A DNA stretch of 64,000 nt, from positions 834,832-898,831 of the forward strand of contig CM067512.1 in the NCBI GenBank assembly GCA_034509495.1, written 5' to 3'. Below, piece by piece: positions 1 through 12,560 of the stretch (the first letter of the stretch is position 1; each line of letters begins with the position of its first letter). Source of the DNA: Acestrorhynchus altus. Its lineage: Eukaryota; Chordata; Actinopteri; Characiformes; Acestrorhynchidae. The notes below the pieces were generated by a model. It did no database searches and was not told where the DNA came from. It was given only the letters and a program-made list of their open reading frames with translations. The position numbers and the translations under genes are program-made.

Positions 1-221
1 TGTGTTTAAAGTCAGTGTGTTTTTACTAAATGAATGCACTGTATTAGTATCTACGTGCATTCTGCTTATTGAGCTCATTCCAGAAGCCATGTAGCCCTTA
101 GCTATGACACTACCTCCACCATGTTTGACACATGGGCTTGTATGTTTGGGACGTAGGCATTCGCTTTCATTCACTGCAGGATCTTTGTCAAATATATTAA
201 TATAGAGGTGAAGTTCAGTAA

Positions 222-640
222 GTTATGATTCAGTCAGTCAGGGATGCTGTCGAGCACACTGGTGACATGAAGGATCTGGGAGACCCATGGCTGGAGAGGA
301 AGAATGCGATGGATTGTGCTTATCTGCTGGTGACCCTACAGCCACGTTGCGGACGTTGGCGAGCATTGATGCTCTCTGTGAGTCCTCTGTTGGTGCAGCT
401 GCGATGCGAACCCTGCATGCCACTCCAGACCGTTCGCGATGGCTGGCATCGCCAACACTGAACAATCAAGACTGATCATGGTCAAAGGCCTGTTGATATG
501 GTGAGTGAGAACATTCAAGCTGCATGGATGGATCATCACAGGACACCATAGGAACCTCTACACCTCTCCATGCAGAGCGTCTGTGCGTTGGGTGGCAACC
601 CGTCCTGAGAGACACCACTTCTGTACTGTTTATAGTTTGT
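222..640 (+). mobile_element. T2 Tc1-like transposon, decayed copy
   Basis: The right part (about 492-632) matches the T2 family ('gagaacattcaagctgcatg', 'agagacaccacttctgta'). The left part holds degenerate transposase-like sequence with several stops. Open frames here are remnants. Confidence -1.
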
Positions 641-924
641 TATGATGTTTGAATCATGTCTGTAGGTTACTCTGATCCTGAGTTACGAAGCCTAGATCCT
701 GACATGTAGGCACTTCCAAAGTGTGAGCGTCAGGTTCGAAGATTAAAGGCTGAAAATTCAGGCTCACATTCTCTTCTGGACACACGTCCTCATTGGGCTC
801 AGAGCAGGGAAGGTGGGGAAAAGAAAGAAGGTGTGGAATGGGAATAAAAGCAAGATGGGCAGGATAACGTCCTTGGGTTGTAAAAGCTTCTCAAAGGGCA
901 TTTAAAATGATGTACAAGATGAGT

Positions 925-966
<42 letters not shown>

Positions 967-2460
967 CGAAGACCGGCTTTGGATTTAATGTTTCAAAAAG
1001 CCACATAATCAAGTTAATAATCTGACTAATTGCTCAGCTGGAATAATGTCGTAACACTTCAATCAGTCAGCAGTCCGGTTTAGGCCATTCCGATTACCGT
1101 TTCTATCCGATCGAACGAGGCGAGTGATCCTTTAAATACTCTGTTCAATAGAACAATAATATCCATGAAAACACCTGTATCCGATGACATTCCTAACCGG
1201 AAAGTTTCACGTGGGTTCACAGAGCATGTGCATCACCGTAATTTTATGACCTTAAAGCGGTAAAGCGTCGTAGGCTTTCTCCAGGCGAGTGTTTGAAAAC
1301 AAGGAAGCGAAGGGAGATGAAAGTTTTATTTTTCGACTGTAGAAAAATGAGACTGAGATCTGCGGTTTAAGGTCCAAACAAAGTGGTTCTGATCCGTCCT
1401 GGGTGCAGTTTACCAGCGTGCTGGATGAATTCAGGGGATCAGGCCGCGGCACGGATATGAACACAGCATGGATGTTGGGTTTTGCTGATGACCTCCTGGG
1501 AAACTTTTAAGGAAGAATTTGACTTTTAGAGAACAGTAAATTTGATCTCCTGCTGAAGAATGAAGAAACCAGCTTTAACTCACAATTAGCTGGTTCTGGA
1601 TGGTTTAAACTGAAATTTAGAATCCTTTAAGCGGTGGGGTGGTTGAAAAGTTTGTCATAGAGACAAAACATACCCTATGATGGTCAGTGAGCTGGTCAGC
1701 TCTTGAGAAAACATAATGCATATTGCCTTTGATTGTGAAATTCATACTTGGTGATGCTGTTCCTTCTAGCTGGGCAGCAGGGTTAGGATTACCCTGCGGT
1801 GAGCATGTAAACAGGGTTTATCAGAATCATTGGTGGGGTGTGTCTGTGAACGCCAGCTCTGAATGTAACCAGAGTTGGCAGAGATGTGCTGCATGCTCCT
1901 CCCCTGATCAGCCACGCCTGAAGTTCCTCAGAAAAGGGTGTGTTTTATTATTTGTTTTAAATTCCTTGCATCGTTTTCAGAAAGGCAGCAATCGTGGCTC
2001 GATTGGGGCGGTTTGGAATGTGTGACCTGCTCACTGCAGGGTCCAGGACACACATTTAGAGAAGAACAGTTGGTTTATGGTATCTGTTAAGGGAATGTGT
2101 ATGAGATGCTTTTTTATGACCTGCTGCTCTCTGCAGGGGGCCCGAGAAGCATAAGGGAAATGCATGGACAGGCATGAGCTCACATGGATCTTCCATCACA
2201 CAGAAGAAATTTGATGCGTTACGAGTAATAGTAGCCTTTCTCATCGGCAGGAACGAGACCCCTACATGCAGAACCCGAGATCCGCACTTTGCAGGCAGTT
2301 ACAGGTTTCTAGGCTTCATAACTCGGGATCAGAGTAACTACATGATACACATAAAACAACAACGGCACTTACACTGTCTAACCCTCATCCACGATAATTC
2401 AGCTCAGAAGACAACTAGAATTCACTGAATCCACCTGAATTAAATGCCAGTTTAAAGACC
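640..2460. other. No gene recognised; mostly unique sequence
   Basis: Apart from the (AC)n at 927, nothing is supported. Frames at 1252-1464 (-) and 1723-2025 (+) lack splice-site support or recognisable domains. Confidence -1.
927..963. repeat. (AC)n microsatellite
   Basis: About 18 uninterrupted AC units. The surrounding 640-2460 interval is otherwise unique sequence with no recognised gene. Confidence -1.
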
Positions 2461-2464
2461 AAAG

Positions 2465-2850
2465 CAGCTTCCAGTGCCATACCATACATACATTTATATA
2501 TATATATATATAACTAAACACAACTGAAGAAACATCTTTTAACATCATTAATAAACATCATTCATAAAAATGTCATTTTCTTAGGAGAAAAGGTTGGACA
2601 CGCCTACATTTATTAGGACTTAAAAGGTCTGAAGGAAATTAGAATCAGGTGCTGGGAACAGAAGCTGCTGAATTTGGTTTATAACGATTGTTGAAGTGAG
2701 TGGGATCATCTTGATCAGATCAAAGAGAGCTCTCACAGTCTTTGAAAAGAAGGTTATGAATGCAGATGGTCTGATTAGGAAATCAGCCACACTTAGAACA
2801 ACTGCCCACATGACCAGATCAGACTGTCCTACAAGTTCAGCCCCAGTTCA
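2465..2850. mobile_element. T3 Tc1-like transposon fragment
   Basis: Shares 'acaactgaagaaacatcttt', 'aagaaggttatgaatgcaga' and 'agaacaactgcccacatgac' with the full-length T3 at 20668-21562. Both ends are lost or diverged. A (TA)n tract sits at the left edge (2495-2512). Confidence -1.
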
Positions 2851-3017
2851 ACACCTGTCCTAAATCTAAATGTCTCGCCTTTGTCTCAGTAATCCCAGTA
2901 ATGTTGTCATTGTCTCAGTATCCTGTGGGGGTTTTGGTAGGAAAGGGTCTCTGATGGATTTGCATTTTGAACATGAAAGAAGGAAGTGATTCCATCTCTA
3001 ATGTCCACCCTACCCTG

Positions 3018-3045
3018 CTCTCTCTCTCTCTGTCTCTGTCTCCTC

Positions 3046-3076
<31 letters not shown>

Positions 3077-3083
3077 GTCTCTG

Positions 3084-3139
<56 letters not shown>

Positions 3140-3178
3140 TCTCTGTCTCTCTCTGTCTCTCTCTGTCTCTCTCTGTTT
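3018..3178. repeat. (CT)n / (CTCTCTGT)n tract
   Basis: 160 bp of pure pyrimidine CT with GT interruptions. Frames on both strands (S/L and R/E repeats) are artefacts. Confidence -1.
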
Positions 3179-3343
3179 GTTGGTGTTGGAACTGAAGGCA
3201 GGGTTTGGAGGTTCTTTAATTAGTGTGGTTGAGAACCCTGGCTGATGATCCAAACCTCGATCTGCCACCACAGTTCAAACGTCCCTCGTTTTAACGAGAA
3301 GAACAAACGAGGATTTTCTTTCTTACACAGAAATGTGAGACCT

Positions 3344-3344
<1 letters not shown>

Positions 3345-3395
<51 letters not shown>
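3345..3395. repeat. (CA)n microsatellite
   Basis: About 25 CA units; a (GT)18 tract follows at 3541-3576. Confidence -1.
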
Positions 3396-3396
<1 letters not shown>

Positions 3397-3536
3397 ACAT
3401 CATCATTACTCCAAACAACTGATGTCACCCAGGCTGTCATTGACCCACGGCAGTTAACCAATCAGGCGTGACTGTGACATGTGGGAGGGGCTTTTAATGA
3501 ACTTACCTTACTCAAATAACCAGAGGGGGTTGGAGT

Positions 3537-3540
<4 letters not shown>

Positions 3541-3576
<36 letters not shown>
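3541..3576. repeat. (GT)n microsatellite
   Basis: 18 GT units, opposite sense to the (CA)n at 3345. Confidence -1.
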
Positions 3577-3580
<4 letters not shown>

Positions 3581-3773
3581 GAGAGTCAGATTAAGTGGGG
3601 TACTAACATAGACACAAATAACTCGTTGCTTTCCAGCCAGCTCGTTAGGTCAGTTAATTGGCGCAGTAACATGATTTAAATAGCTCAAATTAATGTTTGA
3701 CAAAATTAGTGAGGCCAATTTAAATGGATCCAATTTCAGGCTTATTTCTGCTCCTGGCTTCTTTCTGCACATC

Positions 3774-3774
<1 letters not shown>

Positions 3775-3832
<58 letters not shown>

Positions 3833-3863
3833 GTCTCTCTCTGTCTCTCTCTGTCTCTCTCTC
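3775..3863. repeat. (CT)n tract
   Basis: Pure CT then CTCTCTGT units. Confidence -1.
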
Positions 3864-4189
3864 TTAATTAGCGTCTCAGTGATGGAGGCGTGTCAGAGTT
3901 GATTCCTAATCTTGGAAAAACAGGAATCCATAAATAGGTTGATGTATAATGGGATGTATACAGAAAGAGGCAAAATGAGAGGATATTTAAATCCCTAAAT
4001 GAGATTTTTTTTTTTTAAATGAGTCATAAATATCCTCAGAACTCGACACAGTGAAGACATGAAGAACAGCAGTTCAGAGGAAAGATAAATGACTAAAACA
4101 AACAAACCACATCCTTGACCGACAGTCCAATGAACTTTTTAGGGGTTAAACGATGAGCTGATAATAGACAGTAAACAACATAAGCTAAG

Positions 4190-4470
4190 TCCAAGCGTTC
4201 AGGTGTGACTGGGGTATAAAGCCCTCCAGTGTTGAGCTGTGGAGCAGTGGGCAAGTTCTCTGGAATGATGGAGCTCCATAAGGAACTTTTGAACCTGGAA
4301 TGAGGTGTTTGGTGAACTGAGAGGTTTAAACACTCCAGCAGCAATGCTGTGTCTGATCCACTCGTACCACCAACACAGGACGCTGTTGGTAGGATATTTC
4401 TGGTTGGTGGACTGTTTGAGTTGGGCAGGTATGTAGGTTGGAGAACATCAATCAAACATCCTGGCCCCAT
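4190..4470. mobile_element. Mosaic of T1 and M1 fragments
   Basis: 4195-4290 is T1 interior ('gttgagctgtggagcagtgg'); 4322-4425 is M1 ('aacactccagcagcaatgct', 'tctgatccactcgtaccacc', 'ttctggttggtggactgttt'). The long minus frame is noncoding. Confidence -1.
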
Positions 4471-4917
4471 AATGCTCAATCAGATCCTGCAGCTTTTTTA
4501 ACTCCTTGATTTCCAGGCAGTAGACCAAACCGTGTCCTGTTACTTTTATTATTGTTACAAAGCGGAACAGAGACAAGGTTTTATTAGATTAAATGAACAG
4601 TTTGTGAAGTGTGGACCACGTTCACTCGCTCTCTCTCTCTCTCAGCTTTTATTTCACATGAGAAACAAATGAGATTTTGGGCTTAAATTCAGCCATAATG
4701 ATCTTGAGAAAGACTGCTGGTCCTAAATGTGTTACTATTGTTAAGGTGGTATTTATTTTTCTATTTGCTCCATAAAAGGTGTTTTTGTGTACACGGTTCT
4801 CTCTCTAACGCTGTTGAAAGACCTTAAAGTGTTTACTAATTGCACCACAAAGCAATTATATAGACCACATTTTGCATATCTGAGCAGTTTTTAATTAGAC
4901 TGATGTTGAATATACAG

Positions 4918-4920
<3 letters not shown>

Positions 4921-5012
<92 letters not shown>
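4921..5012. repeat. Compound (TG)n(AG)n
   Basis: About 37 TG units directly followed by 9 AG units. Confidence -1.
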
Positions 5013-5424
5013 TATGCATGAGGAAAAAGCAGACAGGTGTGTGTGTGAGTGGGTGTGTAATGGGATCAGTGTAGAAAATGAAATTGTTCTATTTCTGTTG
5101 CCACTGATAATGTTTTAATTTACAAGTCGTTTTCTTTCCCGCCGTGTTTTCAGTCAATTATCAGCAACTTGGAAAATTATGTTGATGACATTTTGCAATT
5201 CGATTCTGAGCCCTCCATCTCAATATTTCAGTGTTGATAATTGGTCCCAGTTTGACAGAAAACCTGAAAACTGTATTTTCCGTAACTAATAATCAGTCAA
5301 TTTAACCAGCAACAAGCACCTGGGAAGTAAATGATGATGGTGACATTTTGAGGTTTGAGCTCAATGTTCAACACTCGTCTCACATTTCAGCATCGATCAG
5401 CTGTTATCTGTCATTCAAAAAAGT

Positions 5425-5705
5425 TTGGGGACACTCATCTCACTGACCTCAGATGTTTGATGGAGTTTCATTGTCACAGGGTTTTAAAAGCAAGCACCTA
5501 GCCATGCATTCTGCCATTACACACATTAGTGGAAGCATGGGTGGTCCTAAAGACCTCACTGAGTTCCAGAAACTGCTGCAATGAGTCAAGACAGCTGGTG
5601 ACATTTCTGTCCTCCTAGAAGCCGTGAGCGGTTTAATCGAACAGTGGAAGTGTTTAGGGACCACAGCACCTCAGACATGCCGTGTCAGAGCATGTAAAGT
5701 TAATG
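5425..5705 (+). mobile_element. T1 Tc1-like transposon, 5' fragment
   Basis: Starts near 'aaaaaagtttggggacactc' and includes 'gccattacacacattagtgg' and a region corresponding to the first residues of the transposase. Related to 60497-60770. Frames are broken. Confidence -1.
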
Positions 5706-5992
5706 TCTAAGTTATAGTCCTACTATGGTGTTCCTGGTTGGATGCTATGGTACCCCAGGTGGTGGCTATGAGGGTGTTAATTGGCCGATAGATGGTGACC
5801 AAAACCAAGCAACAACCCAAAGCTGTGTGATTGTCCAGCGCTGACTCACTGCTGGACTGTTGTTTATGTCCCCGTTTTCATATTTGGGGGTGTTTCACTT
5901 TTAACACTACCTAGACTGACAGTCCTCTGATCTCATTCAGAGCTTCATAATGAGAAGCTGGCGCAAATGGGAACATCCACCCTTGCTCTGCT

Positions 5993-5996
<4 letters not shown>

Positions 5997-6032
<36 letters not shown>
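5997..6032. repeat. (CA)n microsatellite
   Basis: About 17 CA units. Confidence -1.
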
Positions 6033-6035
<3 letters not shown>

Positions 6036-6164
6036 GTAATTCCAGATGATTACACAACACATTCGGCATGTGCTCGGATACAGATCACACCTGCCTCGTC
6101 CACCTGCTTACAGGGTTTAACCTGATCTACCATCAGCGTTAATCTGATCTCTGTGTATGGGTCA

Positions 6165-6168
<4 letters not shown>

Positions 6169-6215
<47 letters not shown>

Positions 6216-6387
6216 TGGACACACCTAAATTAAATGTATTCAGCTTCTTTAAGCTGCATTCAATGCTGAAACAGATCTGCAAATGCACACACAGTACATC
6301 CATCTATCTATCTATCTATCTATCTGTCTGTCTGTCTGTCTGTCTGTCGGTCTATTTACTTGCAGCTGTATATAGCCACAAATGCTT

Positions 6388-6440
<53 letters not shown>
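6169..6440. repeat. Cluster of (CT)n, (ATCT)n(GTCT)n and (CT)n
   Basis: (CT)21 at 6169-6211, a tetranucleotide run ATCT then GTCT at 6298-6348, and (CT)23 at 6392-6438. Confidence -1.
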
Positions 6441-6459
6441 CATCCCCCACACCCCTCAC

Positions 6460-6800
6460 CACCACCAGTAACCTCTAGACAATCTTAGTGCTGCCTCGCT
6501 GTTAAACTGCCAAATCTCTGGGGGAAACAGCAGGCACAGAAAAGAGACTGTAATAATAATAATAATGATGATAATCATCAAATGCAGAGAAGGCAAGAGA
6601 GTGGAGGCGATTTGCGAGATGCAGACGAGCTGCTTGAACTCATTTCCCACCGCAAACACTTCCCCCAAACTTCACTTTTCACTTCCTTTTTTATTTATAT
6701 TGCTGTGTTTCACCAGGGGTCTGACACGTTTGAAAAATGCAGCATGAAGTGACAAAGCGGCCGGCCACGGCTCCAGCGTGGCATCTTATTAGAGGAGTTT
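6460..6800. other. Complex unique island, candidate conserved non-coding element
   Basis: Balanced composition, free of repeats except a short (AAT)n, between two microsatellites. Contains homeobox/forkhead-like AT cores and 'tttttatttatattgctgtg'. Coding potential is poor. Confidence -1.
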
Positions 6801-6821
6801 TATGAGCTGTCTCTGAGCATG

Positions 6822-6827
<6 letters not shown>

Positions 6828-6901
<74 letters not shown>
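6828..6901. repeat. (CA)n microsatellite
   Basis: About 37 uninterrupted CA units. Confidence -1.
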
Positions 6902-6904
<3 letters not shown>

Positions 6905-7373
6905 GCCTCCTCCAAACCTGATGAATGGCTGAACTAAGAGAATAGCAGTTTTATTATCTGGAGTAAATCTGCTTTCTGAGAGGTGTCAGTGCCTTCCAAC
7001 ACTCCTGATGTTTCTCTGGGTGGCCAAAGCATCTGCACAGCAGAGAAAAGCACTTATTAACCCTTGTGTTGTTCTAAAGGTGAGAAATCACCCACCACCA
7101 TGTTTAACAGCAGGGACGTCAACATTACAAAGAAGGACATATGACTCTTTGCTGAAGGCCTGAGCACACATTTCACTGCCCAGTTCTCACTGGAATAAAT
7201 CAGGAAGCCTAGTTTAACCAGACTTCCAGGCTGCACTTATCAGTTATCAGGTGGAGACCAAAATATACACTCTTTAATCCAAAAAGGAGCTCATGACTAG
7301 TTTGGCGGAGATGTTGCGGAGTCCATAATGGCACAATCACAGCTTGGTAGTGATGTTGGATGAAGACCGAACA

Positions 7374-7600
7374 ACGTGCTATATGAATGCAGCACATAAA
7401 CAAACAGATAAACAAACATGACTCTATTGTCTCCATGTCTAATAGCAGGTGTGGACTAGAGGGTATAAGACTGGCATTAAAGCTGTGGAGCAGTGGAACT
7501 GTGTTCTCTGGAATGATATGGAGCTCCCATACTGGGACTTTGGGATGATGTGGGTGATCATCAACATCTGATCATCCAACACATCCTGAATGCAATCAAA
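7374..7600. mobile_element. T1 nonautonomous fragment
   Basis: Carries the recurrent T1 interior ('gtctccatgtctaatagcag', 'gtggagcagtggaactgtgt') but not clean ends. Confidence -1.
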
Positions 7601-7667
7601 CTCTTTTAATGTATGCAAAAGAAAGAAAGTATGTCATCCGTACTTTTGTCCATATAGAGTATACAGT

Positions 7668-7680
7668 GAGAGAGAGAAAC

Positions 7681-7717
<37 letters not shown>

Positions 7718-7760
7718 CAGAGAGAGAGAGAGAGAGACAGACACAGAGACAGACACAGAG
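7668..7760. repeat. (GA)n / (GAGACAGA)n tract
   Basis: Purine-rich run with ACAGAC interruptions. Confidence -1.
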
Positions 7761-8086
7761 AGATGGCTGCAGATGCAGAGGGATCAAAGGACTTATCACT
7801 CTCTCACCTGTTTCACTTTGATGATATGTGGACCAGCTCTTCAGAGATAATTACAAACCCGGTGTAGTGCAGTGATTTGGGTGAAGTCAAGACTGAGGCA
7901 AGAGAGGGAGGCAGAAACTCGGCCTTGTTACGGCTTCACTTTGAAACTGAGCTATCCATTATAACTACGGAACCTGACAAAATCAATTTGAGAGATATGA
8001 GTACATTTAAAATCTGGGGTCAAAACAGCCCAGCACTGGGCATTAATACTCAAACACAGCACTGGGTTGTTTTGACCCCTTGGAAT

Positions 8087-8300
8087 ACCTGGAATAACAT
8101 ATACCATAGTAACCACTGAGCAACCACTAAGCAACATATAGCGACTGCCTTGGGTACCATATTAACCAACTAGCAACACCATAGCAACCACTTTCAATGA
8201 TATATATACATAGCAACCTTGCCCAACACCACAGCCACCACCTGGGGTACCATAGAAACTAACTAGCAACACCATAGCAACCAATTTATCTGCACATCAA
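8087..8300. repeat. Degenerate 'ccatagcaaccacc' repeat
   Basis: Loose tandem of 'taccatag(c/t)aaccac' and 'ctagcaacaccatagcaacc' units. The same motif recurs inverted at 8375-8415, 5722-5790 and 56785-57035, and direct at 55190-55575. Confidence -1.
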
Positions 8301-8464
8301 TTCTGTATTTTCATCAGTAAACGCACTTCGCCTCAAATACTTATATATCCTACACTACTCTTAACGCTGAATCAGAGTGTTGCTATGCTGTTGCTATGAT
8401 ATCCTAGGTGGTTGCTGTCTTTATTATAAGTGGTTGTAACTAATCTTTAAAACGTTATTTGTAG

Positions 8465-8720
8465 GACATGTCATGTTTTATTACTAGTGTATAGTGGTGG
8501 GATCATCATGATCAGATGATTCAAAATTGAAAGACAAACAATGGGAGAAACCTGCTACCTCCCCAACCAAAGAGGATCTGCTTGGTGCCTGTGCCACTGG
8601 ACACCACCGGAGGTCTGGTGGAGTCCATGCCTCAATGGGTCAGAGCAGCTTTGGTTATATGAGGACCAAAACTATATTATGCAGGTGGTTTTAATGTAAT
8701 GGCAGGGTTAGTGTGTAGTG
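8465..8720. mobile_element. T4 Tc1-like 3' end fragment
   Basis: 'ggtggttttaatgtaatggc' (8682) is the characteristic end, and 'tggagtccatgcctcaatgg' is the C-terminal coding region of a Tc1-like transposase. No long frame remains. Confidence -1.
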
Positions 8721-9019
8721 CAATATAGCAGTTAATTTCCATCACAGAGCTGATGGAAAGCCGAGCAGAGCTGCTCCTGCAGAACACCTCAATCTGAAAG
8801 CCGATTTAGGACAAAGATTGTCCATAACTTCCACTGCTTTTTAATGGAATGTACGGGATTTAGACAGTGCATGTGGGGTGAGTCTACTTTCACACAGAAT
8901 GTTATAATTATCACTAATACTGATCACTATTTATCACTCCTTTGAGTAATGTATGTTCAAAATATTATAAATAAAGAAATAATCATTAAATCATTTTATG
9001 AATTTAGTAACAATAGACT

Positions 9020-9250
9020 TATTGTTATTATATTATTTTATTTTTATATTATATAATTTTTATATTATATTATATTATATATTATATATTATATTATATT
9101 ATATTATATTATATCATTTTATATTATATTATATTATATTATTTTATACTATATTATATTATATTATATTATATTATATATTATATTATTTTAGATTATA
9201 TTATATTATATTATATTATATTATATTATTTTTTAGATTATATTATATTA
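9020..9250. repeat. (TTATA)n AT-only satellite-like tract
   Basis: About 230 bp almost wholly of tatta/ttata units, interrupted by 'ttttag' variants. Frames across it (8998-9303) are by-products. Confidence -1.
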
Positions 9251-9299
9251 TTAACTGTTCGAAAAAGTTAAATCAACAGAAGAAAACTTTACAGAAAAA

Positions 9300-11180
9300 A
9301 TAGTTGGAAAAATCTCTCTCCGCGGCTTCTGAATAACTGACTGATAATTCATCCCACAGTGACGAGTTCAGGGGTTCTAGAGGTAAGACCTCGTCTGTTA
9401 TGACTATATTACTCATCTCTGTATCTTATTCTGCCTTTTCCCACAGTGCAGATCTCGGATGGAAAATTCAATAATCCGGACAGTTGCAGTAAGTAAAGTG
9501 AGAATAACTCCAGCCTTGTTTAAATATCATAAATCAGCACTTTGTGAAAGTCACGAAATAATATCGGGAATGACGTGCGACTGATTTGCATAGTGAAGGA
9601 ACACGGTGAAAAGGCGTTGTCTAAATACGTTCGGACATGAAGTGTGGAGTCGCGTGTGTTTTCGAACACTGTATGACCGTTGTGCATAAACATGGACATG
9701 TCGGGGTTTCTAACTGTGGTTAGGTGGTAAATGACAGGCGGCTTTACGCTCGAGATGCAAACCAACCCAGTGCTACTTTGCTTCACTATACTGGTCTGAA
9801 ATGTCAGTGAAATCAAATCCTCTCTACCACACACACACACACACACACACACACTCATCTCAGAGCCCCCCAGTGCACAGGCAGTGGCCAGTAGTAGGGT
9901 ACAGATGGAGGTTGGACGTTCTCCTATCTCAGCTACACACACTGTGCTCATAGTCCCTGGACCCTGGGATTGGATCACCCACAAGAAACACTAACACTGA
10001 GAAAAAGCCATAATCCTGAACAGCTCAGTACCCCGAACTGGTCCCATACCAGGAAGGGAAGGGATGACCAGGTCCCCTAGCATACACACATATACAGAGA
10101 GACACACTGGCTGACTGAAACACACTTTATCACACTCGATTAATTCACGTTCCTCCTATCAGCCAGACAAATCTGTTCCCCCCCCCCTCTGACAGAGCAA
10201 CCATTTTCTTTTGGGTTATCGTTTGATTTCATCAGCATGTGGTGTTTATCACAAAGACAGACTTAAATTGATCAGCTCCCCAGCTCTACTGTAGAGTAAA
10301 GCAATGCCCCTTTGGTTAGGCCTGGAAGTCCAGTCCTACCTTAGTCCAAACGAGAGAAGAGAGTGTGATCTTTAGAGTCTCGTTCTTCACCATTGACCCA
10401 GGAGTGACCGAACATAATTGTCCTTCAGTCTCCTCTTAAGACATCCACAGAGTATCTACAGCCTTGTGCAGAATATGTGATGCTGAATGCTCTGTGTTAA
10501 ATGTGTTGCCTCTGGTGGTCATGATGGAAAACTGGGGGGCTTTTGGTTTCCATCTATTTGGACCAGTTAGTAACAACAGAGGTGGTCTCCGGTCATCAGA
10601 AACAGATCGTGTGTTTTAAACAGATCCTTTAAGTAATATATTTGACATAGAACAATTAAAAAACTGATGATTTGATGAGTTGAATGTTTATACTGATCTT
10701 AGCCTGATTGAAAGTAAAAATGATTCATTAAGAACTAAGATCTCTTTATGTTAAGATTTTACTAAATGAAATGACTGGGTATATTTGACTTCCTGACACA
10801 AATCCAAGTCCATAAGGTTCTCTGCACTGATCGATTTCACAGACATCTGAATAACTGCAGAAATGAGGAACAATCAGTGGTGGTATCACACTTATCAGAT
10901 GCACCTGAAGGGTTACTGTGACATTTTCCATCCTCACACGTGACCCCTGTTTAAATGTTCTGCATGTCTTGGCGTCTCGGCCCGAACATTGTGTTCCACG
11001 GGGCCTTTTTACAACGGCCAGCTGCCCTGCCAAAGAATGTGCTTTTTGGCATCACCTCCACACCCTGTATATCAGAGGGCTCTAGGTTCCTTTCCTCCGT
11101 TTTCTCCATCCATCTCTCCTTTCCTCTTCCATCCTGCCAAGCTACCTCTGACATTCTGTTTGGCCCTTTCTCTCTTTCTC
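9300..11180. other. No gene recognised; unique sequence
   Basis: Only a (CA)13 at 9830-9855. The segment 10935-11065 is distinctly GC-balanced and complex, and could be conserved. The 154-codon minus frame (9984-9520) crosses the CA tract and shows no domain. Confidence -1.
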
Positions 11181-11225
11181 AGCTCACGCCTTTCTTTTCT
11201 TGCTCTTCACTCTGACTCTGTGTGT

Positions 11226-11228
11226 GTC

Positions 11229-11287
<59 letters not shown>

Positions 11288-11372
11288 TTTTTTCTCTCTC
11301 TTTCTCTCTCTTTCTCTCTCTCTCTCTCTCTTTCTCTCGCTCTCTCTCTTTCTCTCTCTCTCTCTCTCGCTC
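11226..11372. repeat. (CT)n tract with TTT interruptions
   Basis: Nearly 150 bp of pyrimidine-only strand; six-frame ORFs here are artefacts. Confidence -1.
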
Positions 11373-11436
11373 TGTGCACTGTGACTGTATCATTCAGGAA
11401 TACACTTCGCTCTGCTGTTTGCATGAAGCGCTCACA

Positions 11437-11530
11437 CGTACTGGCCAATTTATTGGAAACCTTTCCCATCTAACCAGCTCTGCTTGATATACAGATATAT
11501 ATGTTCCTAATAAAGTGTCCAGTGAACTGC
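11437..11530. mobile_element. T5 miniature element
   Basis: Left 'actggccaatttattggaaa' (11439) and right 'tcctaataaagtgtccagtg' (11504) are inverted repeats around a 40-bp core. Ends match a widespread Tc1-like fish family, so this is a MITE-sized deletion derivative. Confidence -1.
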
Positions 11531-11914
11531 ACAAGGCCTGTGGTCCAAGGGATTAAATCACAGCGCCTCCCCAGACTAAAGCATCCTGGCTCCTAGAAGA
11601 CTTAACTCGTTTCATCGGAACAGCTGCTCCCCGTGTTTCGCGTGATGGTCCTGAAGGTTTTGTGGACCAGCCCGATGTTCTGAAAAGAGCTCTAAGCTCT
11701 CCTAATGAACTGATTCTCCTGATCTCCAGCCCCTTCCTCCCATCACACAGCTACAAGTTCAGTCAGCAGAAAGTACGGAGGCCCTTCAGGGATGTTTCGG
11801 AGAGAAGCTCCCACTGCTACTCATTTAAAACCAGAGATCTGCCGAGAAAACAGTGCAGACAGCCATCTCCCCTGTCAATTAACATATTCCCCCCATTTCT
11901 TTCTCTTGCTCTTG

Positions 11915-11921
<7 letters not shown>

Positions 11922-11972
<51 letters not shown>
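11922..11972. repeat. (CA)n microsatellite
   Basis: 25 CA units. Other short tracts nearby: (GT)n 12217-12260, (CA)n 13894-13940, (TA)n 14249-14265, (GA)n 14510-14549, (GT)n 14858-14892. Confidence -1.
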
Positions 11973-11975
<3 letters not shown>

Positions 11976-12215
11976 AGAGTGTAATGCATGTGCTTATTAG
12001 ATCCAGGATAGACGTGAAGCCTGACAGTTTCTGGCTGATCCAGATGAGAGTTGAGAGTGTAACTCATAAACAGGCAGTTTTATGTTCTTCAATAATTCAT
12101 TCAATTTGATGTGTTGCCCATATATTAACCATAACAAGCCCAAACCTGTCATATCGAGAATAACACGGGAGAGACGACAAGGAGAGGCACAGAAACGATG
12201 GATGACTCATTAGAC

Positions 12216-12247
<32 letters not shown>

Positions 12248-12381
12248 TGTGTGTGTGTGGGATCAGATGCATGTCTCTGTATGCGATCCACAGCCCGGTA
12301 GGTTCTCGACTCCATGCTTGACTGGTTCGGACATTTGCCACCTGTACACACTCGCACAGGCCTGGCAGCATACACTTACGC

Positions 12382-12560
12382 TGCATGTCCAAATGTTTGT
12401 GGACATCTCTCCTAATGAATGCATTCAGCTAGCAGCACACGTTGCTGACACAGATTCACAAATGCACACACAGCTTGTCTTGTCCCTCTAGAGAAGTAGT
12501 GCCAATAGAATAGGACCCTCTGGAGCAGAGAAAGCAACATGACTCTGTTGGCCATAGAGG
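12382..12560. mobile_element. T1 nonautonomous fragment
   Basis: Starts 'tgtccaaatgtttgtggaca' with the interior 'aaatgcacacacagcttgtc'; truncated where the T2 copy begins. Confidence -1.

Noticed and set aside
2915..3271. 118-codon Arg/Glu-rich minus frame and Ser/Leu plus frames
   Set aside because: Artefacts of a (CT)n tract; the same holds for 11179-11487, 49895-50446, 53597-53920, 56200-56580 and all HTHTHT/VCVCVC frames over (CA)n.
4093..4479. 128-codon minus frame
   Set aside because: Spans a T1/M1 mosaic; composition derives from those repeats.
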